Source: Magnetococcales bacterium
GTDB lineage: Bacteria; Pseudomonadota; Magnetococcia; Magnetococcales; UBA8363
Reading direction: 5' to 3'
Assembly: GCA_015660855.1 (NCBI GenBank)
Contig: JACSDG010000007.1
Span: 19,641-83,640 of the forward strand
DNA length: 64,000 bases
The notes beneath the pieces are model-generated. The model made no database searches. It was not told the origin of the DNA and worked only from the letters and a program-made list of their open reading frames with translations. Shown piece after piece: positions 46,061-53,761 of this stretch (position 1 is its first letter; every line of letters begins with the position of its first letter). A program made the position numbers and the translations under genes.

Positions 46061-48545
46061 CAAAGCCTCTGCCATGATGAACGTGGAAGAAGAGAAAATT
46101 TTTCCCCAAGGTGGTTGTGGTTATGCCGACCTTTGCCTTGCCTATAAAGCGGGTGGCGCAGAGGGATTGGGGTTTATAGCCAAGTTGTTGGAGTTCGGCC
46201 AGGAAGAGCGAAAACTTGATGATGTTGCATTAATTTTTCCCCCGATGCTGGCGGAAAAGAGGGAGGCTGTTCAATCTTTACCGGCATCCTACCCGGAGAA
46301 AGCGGTACCTACCCCTTTTTTGTGCTTGGAGAAACGTGAGTTTTCCGAGCCTCTGTCCTTGGGGGATGCCCCCCAACTTAGCGATAAAGAAAAAGGCAGG
46401 GATACACGGCCCGATGCGTTGCCCTCTGGTACGCGGCTTAATCTTTGGAATGCTTTGGTTCCGCGCGTGCGCTCTTGTTTTACCCAACAGGGGGAAGGCA
46501 AGGCCTTGGATGTGGATGGGGTGGTCCATCGTATCGTTCAGGGGCGAACCTTGGATCGGTTGCCCCGTCGGAGCCGCCGGCGTTGGGGGAGCAATATACA
46601 AATCATACTGGATCGATCCCAACGTTTGATCTCCGTCCAGGATGACCAGGATTGGGTGGCTTTGCGCTTGGCTTCCCTGTTTCCTCATCAGATGGTTGAA
46701 TATGTCTTGTGTCTGGAGGAAATGGAAAAACTTATCATTGCCGACAGCCATCGTCCTTGGCGGAAGTATCGCATTCCGGATCCGGGGACGTTGGTTGTTG
46801 TTTTGGGGGATCTGGGATGTTTGGCGGCGAATGCCCATGAGTTGGTGGTGCGTTGGGAAGGTTTGGGCAAGGATTTGCTTCATGGAGGATGCCGGCCTAT
46901 GGTGTTGACATCCTGTCCCGTTTCCCGTTGGTTGCCGGAGCAATTGCCCTCCTGGACCATGCTCCCCTGGGTGGGAGGCGGGGAGGGAGTGCGTCCTAGC
47001 GCAGAGGAGCTGGAGGCTCGGGCAGATAGATTGCTCGCCCTTTTGTCTCCGGCGATTCGTATCGAGCCGGGGTTGTTGCGTGAAATCCGCCTTCTCCTGG
47101 GGGAAAATGCCGACGCCGGTACCGAGGCTGATGTATGGATGCACCCCGTCATGCTGGGGCGTTCACGGGTGGCTGGGTGCTTGGATCCCGGTGAACTCAA
47201 CCGTTTGCGTGAAGGTTTTGCCAGGGAAAGTCGAGATATTCAGGAAAAGGTGGTGGAGTGTCTGCGGCGTTGGCGGGCGGGGTTGGACTCGAAAGTATGG
47301 TTCGAGGAATTGTTGCAGATGCCTGAGGAACAACTTCCTCGATCCATCCGGGAAAATGATCTATTGGCGGCACGGCAACATTTCAAAGAGTTGCCGGCAC
47401 AAGTGGCAGAGGCAGGGGAAAGGCAAGAGTGGTATCAGAGGGTGCATCGTCGGGCGTCTGTGGCTTACCACTGCCATGGTGATCGGGAACTGAAACAAGC
47501 CCAGGACAGGATGTTTGCAATCTCTTTCCGGGATGAGAAGGATTCTCTTTTTCCACAGGACTTTGATTTAAGACTTTTGCCGCCGCTTCATGACCAGCCG
47601 GTTCCCATCGCCATTTATCAAAAGAGCGACCGTATTGTAGCGGGGTCCAAGGCGGGTGTCAGCCTGTTGGCCGTCATCCATAGTCGCCAGGATCGGGTAC
47701 AAATTGTTGAAAATGGCTCTTCCTCTTTCTTGGCGAAATCGGATGAAACGACCCAACCGAAATGGGCCGATGCCATGGGCCGGGATGTCTATGGTTTGTG
47801 GGCAGAGATCGCCATCTCTGGGAAAAACGCCCGGCCTGTTACACAACGGTTACGCTGGATACCTCCGGGGCGGTTCATGATGGGATCTCCGGAGAACGAG
47901 CCGGAACGGTTCCCCGATGAAGGCCCCCGACATGAAGTCACCTTCAAAGACGGCTACTGGCTGTTTGACACCGCCTGTACCCAGGAACTGTGGCAAGCTG
48001 TGATGGATGATAATCCCAGTCGATTCAAGTTTTCAAACCACCCTGTGGATCAGGTATATTTTGAGGATGTGCAAAAATTTTTGGAAAAGATCAATAAGGA
48101 TAATCCTGGTCTGGAATTGATCTTGCCCAGCGAAGCCCAGTGGGAATACGCTTGCCGGGCGGGAACGGTGACTCCTTTCAGCTTTGGTGAAAATATTACC
48201 CCCGAACAGGTCAATTACGATGGCAATCATCCCTATCGGGGTGGGGTCAAGGGAGAATATCGAAATAAAACGGTCCCGGTGGCCAGTTTGCCGGCCAATC
48301 CCTGGGGGCTGTACGAAATGCACGGAAATGTATGGGAATGGTGTGCCGACATGTGGCATGATTCCTACGAGGGTGCTCCTGCGGATGGCTCGGTCTGGGA
48401 TGGGCCGACGGGGCAGCGTGTGTTGCGTGGCGGTTCCTGGTACGACCATGCCAGGGTCGTGCGGGCGGCTTGCCGTGACCTCGGGTCCCGGGCGAACCGC
48501 TACGACAACCTTGGCTTTCGTTGTGCCCGAGTTCAGTCGTCGTGA
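46035..48545 (+). CDS. vWA-like and FGE-fold protein; DGR variable protein 1
   Basis: 836 residues (an ATG at 46074 is an alternative start). Residues about 175-330 look like a divergent vWA domain: IQIILDRSQRLISVQDD resembles a MIDAS DxS start, and TLVVVLGDLG a later strand. A helical region follows. The C-terminal 240 residues are a formylglycine-generating-enzyme/SUMF1 fold: RWIPPGRFMMGSPENE, LPSEAQWEYACRAGT, GNVWEWCADMWHDSYEG, LRGGSW, LGFRCARV. DGR targets often use this C-type-lectin-like fold for binding, not catalysis. The last coding part is variable repeat 1 (48403-48531), so the tip of the domain is diversified. It is probably the sensor of the TIR/MoxR system. Confidence 0.82.
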   Translation: MLIWAQKIDKASAMMNVEEEKIFPQGGCGYADLCLAYKAGGAEGLGFIAKLLEFGQEERKLDDVALIFPPMLAEKREAVQSLPASYPEKAVPTPFLCLEKREFSEPLSLGDAPQLSDKEKGRDTRPDALPSGTRLNLWNALVPRVRSCFTQQGEGKALDVDGVVHRIVQGRTLDRLPRRSRRRWGSNIQIILDRSQRLISVQDDQDWVALRLASLFPHQMVEYVLCLEEMEKLIIADSHRPWRKYRIPDPGTLVVVLGDLGCLAANAHELVVRWEGLGKDLLHGGCRPMVLTSCPVSRWLPEQLPSWTMLPWVGGGEGVRPSAEELEARADRLLALLSPAIRIEPGLLREIRLLLGENADAGTEADVWMHPVMLGRSRVAGCLDPGELNRLREGFARESRDIQEKVVECLRRWRAGLDSKVWFEELLQMPEEQLPRSIRENDLLAARQHFKELPAQVAEAGERQEWYQRVHRRASVAYHCHGDRELKQAQDRMFAISFRDEKDSLFPQDFDLRLLPPLHDQPVPIAIYQKSDRIVAGSKAGVSLLAVIHSRQDRVQIVENGSSSFLAKSDETTQPKWADAMGRDVYGLWAEIAISGKNARPVTQRLRWIPPGRFMMGSPENEPERFPDEGPRHEVTFKDGYWLFDTACTQELWQAVMDDNPSRFKFSNHPVDQVYFEDVQKFLEKINKDNPGLELILPSEAQWEYACRAGTVTPFSFGENITPEQVNYDGNHPYRGGVKGEYRNKTVPVASLPANPWGLYEMHGNVWEWCADMWHDSYEGAPADGSVWDGPTGQRVLRGGSWYDHARVVRAACRDLGSRANRYDNLGFRCARVQSS
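48403..48531 (+). repeat. DGR variable repeat 1 (VR1)
   Basis: 129 bp aligned without gaps to the template repeat at 50677-50805. There are 11 differences, and 10 are at positions where the template has A (A to T or G); the other is T to C. Affected codons include the two Asn codons after GGSW, which read Tyr-Asp here. The 3' boundary is CCCGAG, after which VR and TR diverge (TTCAGTCG against CTCACGAC). Confidence 0.93.
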
Positions 48546-48563
48546 GCCAGGCAGGTCAGGCAG

Positions 48564-48637
48564 GCGGATGCGGGTCCGGTGCGGCGGCCGCCCCGTAGCG
48601 GAGCGGAGGGGTGCCGCAGCACCGGACACGCATCCGC
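48564..48637. repeat. Hairpin downstream of VR1
   Basis: The arms GCGGATGCG...TCCGGTGC and GCACCGGA...CGCATCCGC enclose a second helix (GCGGC-CG-CCCC with GGGG-T-GCCGC). It starts 33 bp after VR1, just after the stop codon. The same structure follows VR2 (51879-51952). In known DGRs a hairpin or cruciform at this place aids target recognition. Confidence 0.75.
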
Positions 48638-48684
48638 AACGGCGGGTTTAAACCTCAACCAGCTTGGGATACGTAGTTTTCAAA

Positions 48685-48942
48685 CGTCATCCTAAGCGAA
48701 AGCGGGGATCCAGAGCGTTGATCGGTAGGGCCATGATCATCGTTTCAGCCATTGGCTGCGTGAACACATCGGCCCAGGTTGGATTCCCGCTTGCGCGGGA
48801 ATGACGATGTGATCGATTGGAATGAAAGGAACCCGTCATTCCCGCGTAAGCGGGAATCCAGAAAGCGGTGACTTGGCCCAAACGATGATCAAGACCATCG
48901 GTAGCTTCGAGTTCTGGATCCCCGCTTTCGCTTAGGATGACG
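48685..48942. repeat. Nested inverted repeats between the FGE and HRDC genes
   Basis: An exact 30-bp inverted pair forms the outside (48685-48714, starting CGTCATCCTAAGCG; 48913-48942). An inner pair based on GTCATTCCCGCGTAAGCGGG lies at about 48779-48805 and 48836-48862. All four units are variants of the common GTCATTCCCGC-n-AAGCGGGAATCCAG intergenic repeat of proteobacteria. The surrounding 48546-49001 gap has no gene. Confidence 0.8.
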
Positions 48943-49001
48943 GAAATTACACATCCCAAGCCGGGAGCGGTTTAGTCATGAATTTTTTTTTGGAGCATTG
49001 A

Positions 49002-49484
49002 ATGCAGATCCGGTTTTTTACCGTTCCCGTTCACGGTGGCGATGCGGCGGCGGGATTGCTCAACCAATTCCTTTCCGGTCACCGGGTACTTTCCATGGAT
49101 CGTTCCTTTGTCCAGGATGGTCCCAACAGTGCGTGGTCGTTTTGTGTCCACTTTGAAGCATCCGCCGGCAGTCCTATTACCATGCCGGGGAAACGACCCA
49201 AAGTGGATTACAAGGAAGTATTGAACGATCAGGATTTCGCGGTTTTTGCCCGTTTGCGTGACCTGCGCAAGGAACGCTCCGAGAGTGAGGGGGTTCCCGC
49301 CTACGCCTTGTTCACCAACGAACAATTGGCCGAAATGGTGCAACGCCGGGTTACGACCCCTTCGGCCTTGTTGGAGATTTCAGGCATTGGTGATGCCCGC
49401 GTGGAAAAATATGGGGAGGATTTTTTAAAATTGCTGCGTGAACTGTTGGTATCGTCCACCCGGGAAGGTGCCAGCAAGCCATGA
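49002..49484 (+). CDS. HRDC-domain protein, DGR accessory
   Basis: 160 residues. The N-terminal half (MQIRFFTVPVHGGDAAAGLL, then SWSFCVHFEAS-like strands) is a small alpha/beta domain often seen in DGR accessory proteins. The C-terminal half is an HRDC domain: FARLRDLRKERSESEGVPAY, FTNEQLAEM, LLEISGIGDARVEKYGEDFL. HRDC domains bind nucleic acid in RecQ and RNase D. Its stop overlaps the RT start (ATGA), so it is almost certainly co-translated with RT. No Avd-type four-helix accessory gene was found. Confidence 0.8.
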   Translation: MQIRFFTVPVHGGDAAAGLLNQFLSGHRVLSMDRSFVQDGPNSAWSFCVHFEASAGSPITMPGKRPKVDYKEVLNDQDFAVFARLRDLRKERSESEGVPAYALFTNEQLAEMVQRRVTTPSALLEISGIGDARVEKYGEDFLKLLRELLVSSTREGASKP

Positions 49485-50500
49485 GGCGAAGCGGCGTTGG
49501 CTTGGAGGAAGTGGCCCACTGGGATAATCTGGCCTCGGCATTCCGCAGGGCGGCGCAGGGGAAGGCGCATCAGGTACCGGTGCAGCGTTTTCGCGCACAG
49601 TTATTCGACGAACTTGCCGGGCTGCGCCGGGATATTCTGGATGGATCGGTGGCGGTGGGGCGCATGCGCAGTTTCCGCATCCGCGATCCCAAGCCCCGGA
49701 TCATTCATGCCCCATGTTTTCGGGAACGTGTCCTGCATCACGCCCTGATGGCACACGCCGGACCGGTCCTGGATCGCAGTCTGGTTGACGACACCTTTGC
49801 CTGCCGCGTGGGCAAGGGCACTCTGGCGGCGGTTTATCGGGTTCGTCATCACCTGCAACGTCACCCATGGTATGCCAAAATCGACATCAAAGGTTATTTC
49901 CCCAGCATTGATCATGGCGTATTGCAAAATCTTCTGGAACGTCGCTTTAAAAACCAGGGCTTGCTTCAACTCATGGGCCGTATCATTGCTGCACACCATA
50001 CCGATCCGGGAAAGGGATTGCCCATCGGGGCACTGACATCCCAGCATTTTGCCAATTATTATTTGAATGGCGTGGACCGGCTGTTGTTGGAGGGGTGTCG
50101 TGTGCGGGGGCTGGTGCGGTATATGGACGATCTGGTTTGGTGGGGGGACAGTCTGGCCCAGGTGCGGGAGGCATTGGCCCGGGTACGTCTGTTGGCCGAA
50201 GGATCTCTGGGACTGGTGATCAAAAATCCGGTGTATGTCGGGCGCAGCAGGAATGGCTTTACGTTTTGCGGCTATCGCATCCTCCCCGACCGTCTGTTGC
50301 TTTCCCGTCGCGGCAAAAAGCGTTACGGACAATTACGCCAACGCTGGGAACAGGCTTGGTGCACGGGCACAGTGGATCTCCTTGAGTTGCAACAGGGGTT
50401 CTCCAGTGTCTTGGTGACCACCCTTCATGCCGATGCCGCCCCCTGGCGTCGGGAACAATTGCGCCGCCACCCCCTTGCACCCCTTCTGAGTGACATTTAG
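49481..50500 (+). CDS. Reverse transcriptase of a diversity-generating retroelement
   Basis: 339 residues. RT motifs in order: RIIHAPCFRERVLHHAL; DDTFACRVGKGT; the catalytic Asp in YAKIDIKGYFPSID; GLPIGALTSQHFANYYLNG (the SQ-containing motif 4 typical of DGR RTs); and YMDD in VRYMDDLVWW. No maturase or endonuclease domain is attached. It would copy the template repeat RNA with misincorporation at adenines and drive transfer of the cDNA into VR1 and VR2. The nearby TR/VR pattern supports this strongly. Confidence 0.93.
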   Translation: MRRSGVGLEEVAHWDNLASAFRRAAQGKAHQVPVQRFRAQLFDELAGLRRDILDGSVAVGRMRSFRIRDPKPRIIHAPCFRERVLHHALMAHAGPVLDRSLVDDTFACRVGKGTLAAVYRVRHHLQRHPWYAKIDIKGYFPSIDHGVLQNLLERRFKNQGLLQLMGRIIAAHHTDPGKGLPIGALTSQHFANYYLNGVDRLLLEGCRVRGLVRYMDDLVWWGDSLAQVREALARVRLLAEGSLGLVIKNPVYVGRSRNGFTFCGYRILPDRLLLSRRGKKRYGQLRQRWEQAWCTGTVDLLELQQGFSSVLVTTLHADAAPWRREQLRRHPLAPLLSDI

Positions 50501-50676
50501 CACCGGACGCGGAGGAAGGGCACCCGGGCTTCGTCGTGAGTCGGGTCAGGTGGGCAAGCGGAGAGACAGGGGTTTCCCAGGATTCCTTTCTCTGCAATAA
50601 TCAATTTGGGTGACCCTAATGACACTCCCAGAGTGTTCTTTGGGAAATCCTGGTTGGCAATGGAGGATGATCGAAA
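50501..50676. other. Structured spacer between RT and TR, possible TR RNA leader
   Basis: No gene. Bases 50531-50565 (TCGTCGTGAG, then GTCAGG and GGCAAGCGG) resemble the sequence that follows the VRs, as if a VR tail had once been here. A long-range pair CCAGGATT / AATCCTGG (about 50577-50653) and an inner hairpin ACACTC-CCA-GAGTGT (50622-50636) suggest a folded RNA upstream of the TR. Confidence 0.4.
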
Positions 50677-50805
50677 GGCCGACGGGGCAGCGTGTGATGC
50701 GTGGCGGTTCCTGGAACAACCATGCCAGGAACGTGCGGGCGGCTTGCCGTAACCACAGGTTCCAGGCGAACCGCAACGACAACCTTGGCTTTCGTTGTGC
50801 CCGAG
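50677..50805 (+). repeat. DGR template repeat (TR)
   Basis: 129 bp, starting GGCCGACGGGG and ending CCCGAG. It is rich in AAC and other A-bearing codons at the sites that vary in the VRs, and it reads SWNNHARNVRAACRNH in the VR frame. It lies 176 bp after the RT gene. No start or upstream FGE domain makes it part of a gene; the frame across it (50610-50834) is a by-product of its VR ancestry. The T at 50761 is C in both VRs, so the TR has drifted slightly. Confidence 0.93.
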
Positions 50806-50893
50806 CTCACGACCGGATGGATTTCCGAACCTGAACAGATCATCATCCATGGCGTTTGTCGGGGTCGTCCCCGCAATCGCCGAAACTTTATCG

Positions 50894-50951
50894 ACCGGCG
50901 GTGTGTTGGTAGCCTGGCGGAGGCCTGGCCAAGGCTCACCGCCGGTTTTTT
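50894..50951 (+). terminator. Terminator-like structure after the TR
   Basis: ACCGGCGGTG (50894-50903) pairs perfectly with CACCGCCGGT (50937-50946) and is followed by a T-run to 50951. A nested helix AGCCT/AGGCT lies in the loop. It could define the 3' end of the TR RNA and separate it from the second FGE gene. Confidence 0.65.
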
Positions 50952-50966
50952 CGTGAGGTCAATACC

Positions 50967-51860
50967 ATGGGCATGTCCTCGATCATCGACCCTTCCTGGC
51001 ACCCCCTGATCAACGGTCATCCCCCCCTCTGGGCTTCCGGTTGGGGGCATGACCGTTTTGGGATTTTTGTGGAAATCACCATCCATTCTGTAACCCAACG
51101 CCTCCGTTGGATCCCACAAGGCTGGTTCACCATGGGCTCGCCCCAGGGTGAGCCGGGACGGTTTGACTGGGAAGGACCGCAACACGAGGTGATCCTGAAC
51201 CAGGGTTTTTGGTTGTTCAATACCCCATGTACCCAGGCCCTGTGGCAGGTGGTGATGGGGGAGAATCCCAGTCGGTTCAAGTCCCCGGATCGCCCAGTAG
51301 AGCAGGTGGATTTTAATCGTGTTGAAGAGTTCGTGAAACGCATCAACGAGCTTCAGGAGGGTCTGGAATTGAGCCTTCCCAGCGAGGCCCAGTGGGAATA
51401 CGCCTGCCGCGCCGGGGCCGATACCGCCCTTTATACCGGAAATATCAAAATTTTGGGTGCACATAATGCCCCGGCTTTGGATCCGATAGCCTGGTATGGG
51501 GGAAACAGTGGGATAGATTTTGATCTGGACAATGGAGAAGACAGTTCGGGATGGCCGGAAAAGCAGTATCCCCATGATCGGGCAGGGACGCACCCGGTGG
51601 GCCGAAAAAATCCGAATCGCTGGGGTTTGTACGATATGCTGGGAAATGTTTGGGAATGGTGCGCTGACGTTTGGCATGATTCTTACGAGGGTGCCCCCAC
51701 TGATGGCCAAGCTTGGTCGGGGCCGTCGGGGCAGCGTGTGTTGCGTGGCGGTTCCTGGAACTTCCTTGCCTGGTACGTGCGGGCGGCTTGCCGTTACCAC
51801 GGGTCCCCGGCGTTCCGCCTCGTCAGCCTTGGCTTCCGTTGTGCCCGAGTTCAGTCGTGA
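50967..51860 (+). CDS. Stand-alone FGE-fold protein; DGR variable protein 2
   Basis: 297 residues, a single formylglycine-generating-enzyme/SUMF1-type domain: RWIPQGWFTMGSPQGEPGRF, LPSEAQWEYACRAGA, GNVWEWCADVWHDSYEG, LRGGSW, LGFRCARV. It parallels the C-terminal domain of the 46035 gene but lacks the vWA-like half. Its end is VR2 (51721-51849). No signal peptide is seen. It may be an independent binding protein or a spare head for the TIR/MoxR system. Confidence 0.85.
   Translation: MGMSSIIDPSWHPLINGHPPLWASGWGHDRFGIFVEITIHSVTQRLRWIPQGWFTMGSPQGEPGRFDWEGPQHEVILNQGFWLFNTPCTQALWQVVMGENPSRFKSPDRPVEQVDFNRVEEFVKRINELQEGLELSLPSEAQWEYACRAGADTALYTGNIKILGAHNAPALDPIAWYGGNSGIDFDLDNGEDSSGWPEKQYPHDRAGTHPVGRKNPNRWGLYDMLGNVWEWCADVWHDSYEGAPTDGQAWSGPSGQRVLRGGSWNFLAWYVRAACRYHGSPAFRLVSLGFRCARVQS
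51721..51849 (+). repeat. DGR variable repeat 2 (VR2)
   Basis: 129 bp, gap-free against the TR. There are 18 differences, and 16 are at template adenines (to T, G or C); the other two are T to C. After GGSW the TR codons Asn-Asn-His read Asn-Phe-Leu here. The 3' flank matches VR1 and not the TR. Confidence 0.93.
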
Positions 51861-51878
51861 GCCAGGCAGGCCAGGCAA

Positions 51879-51952
51879 GCGGATGCGGGTTCGGGGCGGC
51901 GGTCGCCCCGTAGCGGAGCGGAGGGGTGCCGCAGCACCGAACACGCATCCGC
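51879..51952. repeat. Hairpin downstream of VR2
   Basis: The same 74-bp structure as at 48564-48637. Relative to VR1, the left arm has C to T and the right arm G to A at paired positions (TCCGG/CCGGA versus TTCGG/CCGAA), keeping the helix. Confidence 0.75.
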
Positions 51953-51993
51953 CAGCGGGGAAAAAAATGCCAGTGGTGTCTCCGGCCCCGGCG

Positions 51994-52218
51994 TCATTCC
52001 TTGTCCAAAAACACGTCGTCCAATGATCGGGCATCAAAAATGCGCAGGCTCCAGTTTTCCAGGGAGGGCGATTCGGCCTTGGCGATTTTTTCACAAGCCC
52101 AGTCAGGGACAGCACCAAAACGGCACTGCAACTGGCGATTTAGTATCTTGGCTTCGCCTTTCCGTTCGCCTTTCTGCTCGCCTTTCTGCTCGCCTTCCCG
52201 CAAGCTGCGCAAGTACAC
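51994..52218 (-). pseudogene. DUF4351-type C-terminal remnant (Rpn/transposase-like family)
   Basis: 74 residues: a Lys/Glu/Gly repeat (EGEQKGEQKGERKGE), then KILNRQLQCRFG, PDWACEKIAKAE and the ending LDDVFLDKE. This matches the C-terminal DUF4351 tail also seen at 57435-57827. An upstream stop directly precedes the GTG, at the junction with the TPR-like pseudogene, so the nuclease-type N-terminal domain is lost. Confidence 0.6.
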
Positions 52219-52650
52219 TCAAAAAGCCCTCTCCCGGTTTAGCGGCATTGATCCGGCCATCCGTGGCCGGCTCCACGCCCATCTGGCTTTCATTTTTCAC
52301 CGGTGGCAGGACTTGGGAGAGATGGAGAATGAATTGGAAAAAGCCCTCAGCCTGCTCAAGAATACCTCTGATTGGTGCTATCAGGGCTTTTGCCATCTGT
52401 GGCAGGGTTGGTTCCAGATCGAGGATAACAAACGGGAACCCCATGAAATCAAACGGCGAAGCAAAGCCATGGCCTGCTACAGTTAAGCCGAACAGCTTGG
52501 ACAATTCCACGACGATCCCCTATTGAAAACTTATGCCCTGCACCACATCGGGCACGAACACATGTGGCGGAAAAAAAAACAGGGGTTGCCCCCAGCCGAA
52601 GGAGAGGGTGACCGGGGCCTCCACAACGCCAAGGAAGTCTATTTCCAATT
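52206..52650 (+). pseudogene. 5' part of a decayed TPR-like gene
   Basis: The frame encodes helical, TPR-like sequence (RLHAHLAFIFHRWQDLGEME, WCYQGFCHLWQGWFQIED). It has an in-frame stop at 52484-52486 and continues beyond it in the same frame (AEQLGQFHDDPLLKTYALHH) up to the insertion element. No start survives, as the 5' end abuts the DUF4351 remnant. I do not recognise the family. Confidence 0.5.
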
Positions 52651-52653
52651 CTA

Positions 52654-53758
52654 AATCAAACATGCAATAATATGCGCATCATCCCCTCACGCTCAGAAAG
52701 GTGCGCACATGGCGAGGACTGCAAACGGAATTGAGGTGCTAGAGCAAGCGAAAGCCTGTTTGCCCAAGGCTAAAACAGTGAGGGAATTGCGGCAGGCGCA
52801 GGCCGTTGTTCTACCTCTTGAGTTTGGCATGTCGAAGCCCCAAACGGCGCAAATACTTGGTGTATCCGTTGGCTGGGCATGTCGATTGCGCACACGCTTC
52901 ATCAGAGAGGGGGGCACGCCGAAGCAGAGTGGTGAGGGGCGTGGCGGCAGGCGGCGGGAGAACATGACCCGCGAAGCTGAGACGGAATTCTTGCTGCCAT
53001 TCTTTGACCAAGCAAAGTCTGGGGGCGTCTTGGTGGTGGGAGAGATCAAGCTGGCCTTGGATGAACACCTTGGCCGTAAAGTTGCCCTGGCTTCTGTGTA
53101 CAACCTGCTGCACCGTCATGGGTGGCGCAAACTTGCTCCGGATAAACGCCATCCTCAATCCGACAGCACTGCTCAGGAAGAATGGAAAAATAACTGCCGG
53201 AAACCATAGCCGGCATCAATCAGGAGTGGCAGGGAGATGGTCCGCTACGGCTTCATGGATGAAGCCCGCTTTGGGCGCATTTCCGATACGCGGGCTTGTT
53301 GGTGTCCAAAACCGTTCCGGCCCGTATGCCAGGCCATGGTGACGCACCAATATACCTATGCCTATGGCGCGGTGTCGGTGCACAGCGGCGGGTTTGACAG
53401 CCTCATACTGCCGTACGTCAATGGCAAATGCACCCAAACCTTCCTTCAGGAGGTGTCCAGACGCTATCCGAGAGATCGCATTGTCATGGTTATGGATGGG
53501 GCGGGATGGCATAAGAATCAAACAATTGATTTACCTGACAATATGCGCGTTCTGTTTCTCCCACCTTACGCTCCTGAACTCAGACCAGTGGAGCATGTGT
53601 GGGACGAATTGCGTGAAAAGTGGTTCCACAACAGGGTGTTTGTAAGCCTCGAAGCCCTAGAGCAGCACTTGGAGTCGGCTCTCCTCATCCTGGAGAACGA
53701 CCCGAGCCGCATGAGATCAATCACGGCATGGCCATGGATAATTAATGCTCATATGATT
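52654..53758. mobile_element. IS630-type insertion sequence
   Basis: About 1.1 kb, flanked by TA at 52652-52653 and 53759-53760, the usual IS630 target duplication. The terminal repeats are imperfect: AATCAAACATGCAATAAT at the left and AATCATATGAGCATTAAT read inward from the right (13 of 18 match). It carries the two transposase parts below and interrupts the decayed TPR-like gene. Confidence 0.75.
52709..53209 (+). CDS. IS630 transposase, N-terminal part
   Basis: 166 residues with a helix-turn-helix (KPQTAQILGVSVGWACRLRT) and a winged-helix second domain (ASVYNLLHRHGWRKLAPDKR), as at the start of IS630 transposases. The frame ends at 53207-53209. The expected continuation (PETIAGINQEWQGDG) is readable in a different frame at about 53196-53240. 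The catalytic part resumes in the first frame, so two compensating frame changes break the gene. Confidence 0.75.
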   Translation: MARTANGIEVLEQAKACLPKAKTVRELRQAQAVVLPLEFGMSKPQTAQILGVSVGWACRLRTRFIREGGTPKQSGEGRGGRRRENMTREAETEFLLPFFDQAKSGGVLVVGEIKLALDEHLGRKVALASVYNLLHRHGWRKLAPDKRHPQSDSTAQEEWKNNCRKP

Positions 53759-53761
53759 TAG
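53237..53761 (+). CDS. IS630 transposase, catalytic DDE part
   Basis: 174 residues with the three acidic residues in FMDEARFG, MVMDGAGWHKN and PPYAPELRPVEHVWDELREK, the DDE pattern of IS630/Tc1-mariner enzymes. The stop codon uses the target TA. It is in the same frame as the N-terminal part but separated by the frame-shifted segment, so the element is probably inactive unless the shifts are sequencing errors. Confidence 0.75.
   Translation: MVRYGFMDEARFGRISDTRACWCPKPFRPVCQAMVTHQYTYAYGAVSVHSGGFDSLILPYVNGKCTQTFLQEVSRRYPRDRIVMVMDGAGWHKNQTIDLPDNMRVLFLPPYAPELRPVEHVWDELREKWFHNRVFVSLEALEQHLESALLILENDPSRMRSITAWPWIINAHMI

Noticed and set aside
48685..48942. CRISPR array
   Set aside because: The repeats are two inverted pairs of an interspersed element, not evenly spaced direct repeats; no cas gene is present. 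No CRISPR was found anywhere in the window.
50610..50834. Short gene spanning the template repeat
   Set aside because: Its FGE-like C-terminal sequence is only the TR read in the VR frame; there is no upstream FGE domain and the region fits a non-coding template.
46035..51860. Active sulfatase-maturing enzyme function for the two FGE-fold proteins
   Set aside because: No sulfatase is nearby and the FGE tips are DGR-hypervariable, which fits a binding role better than catalysis.
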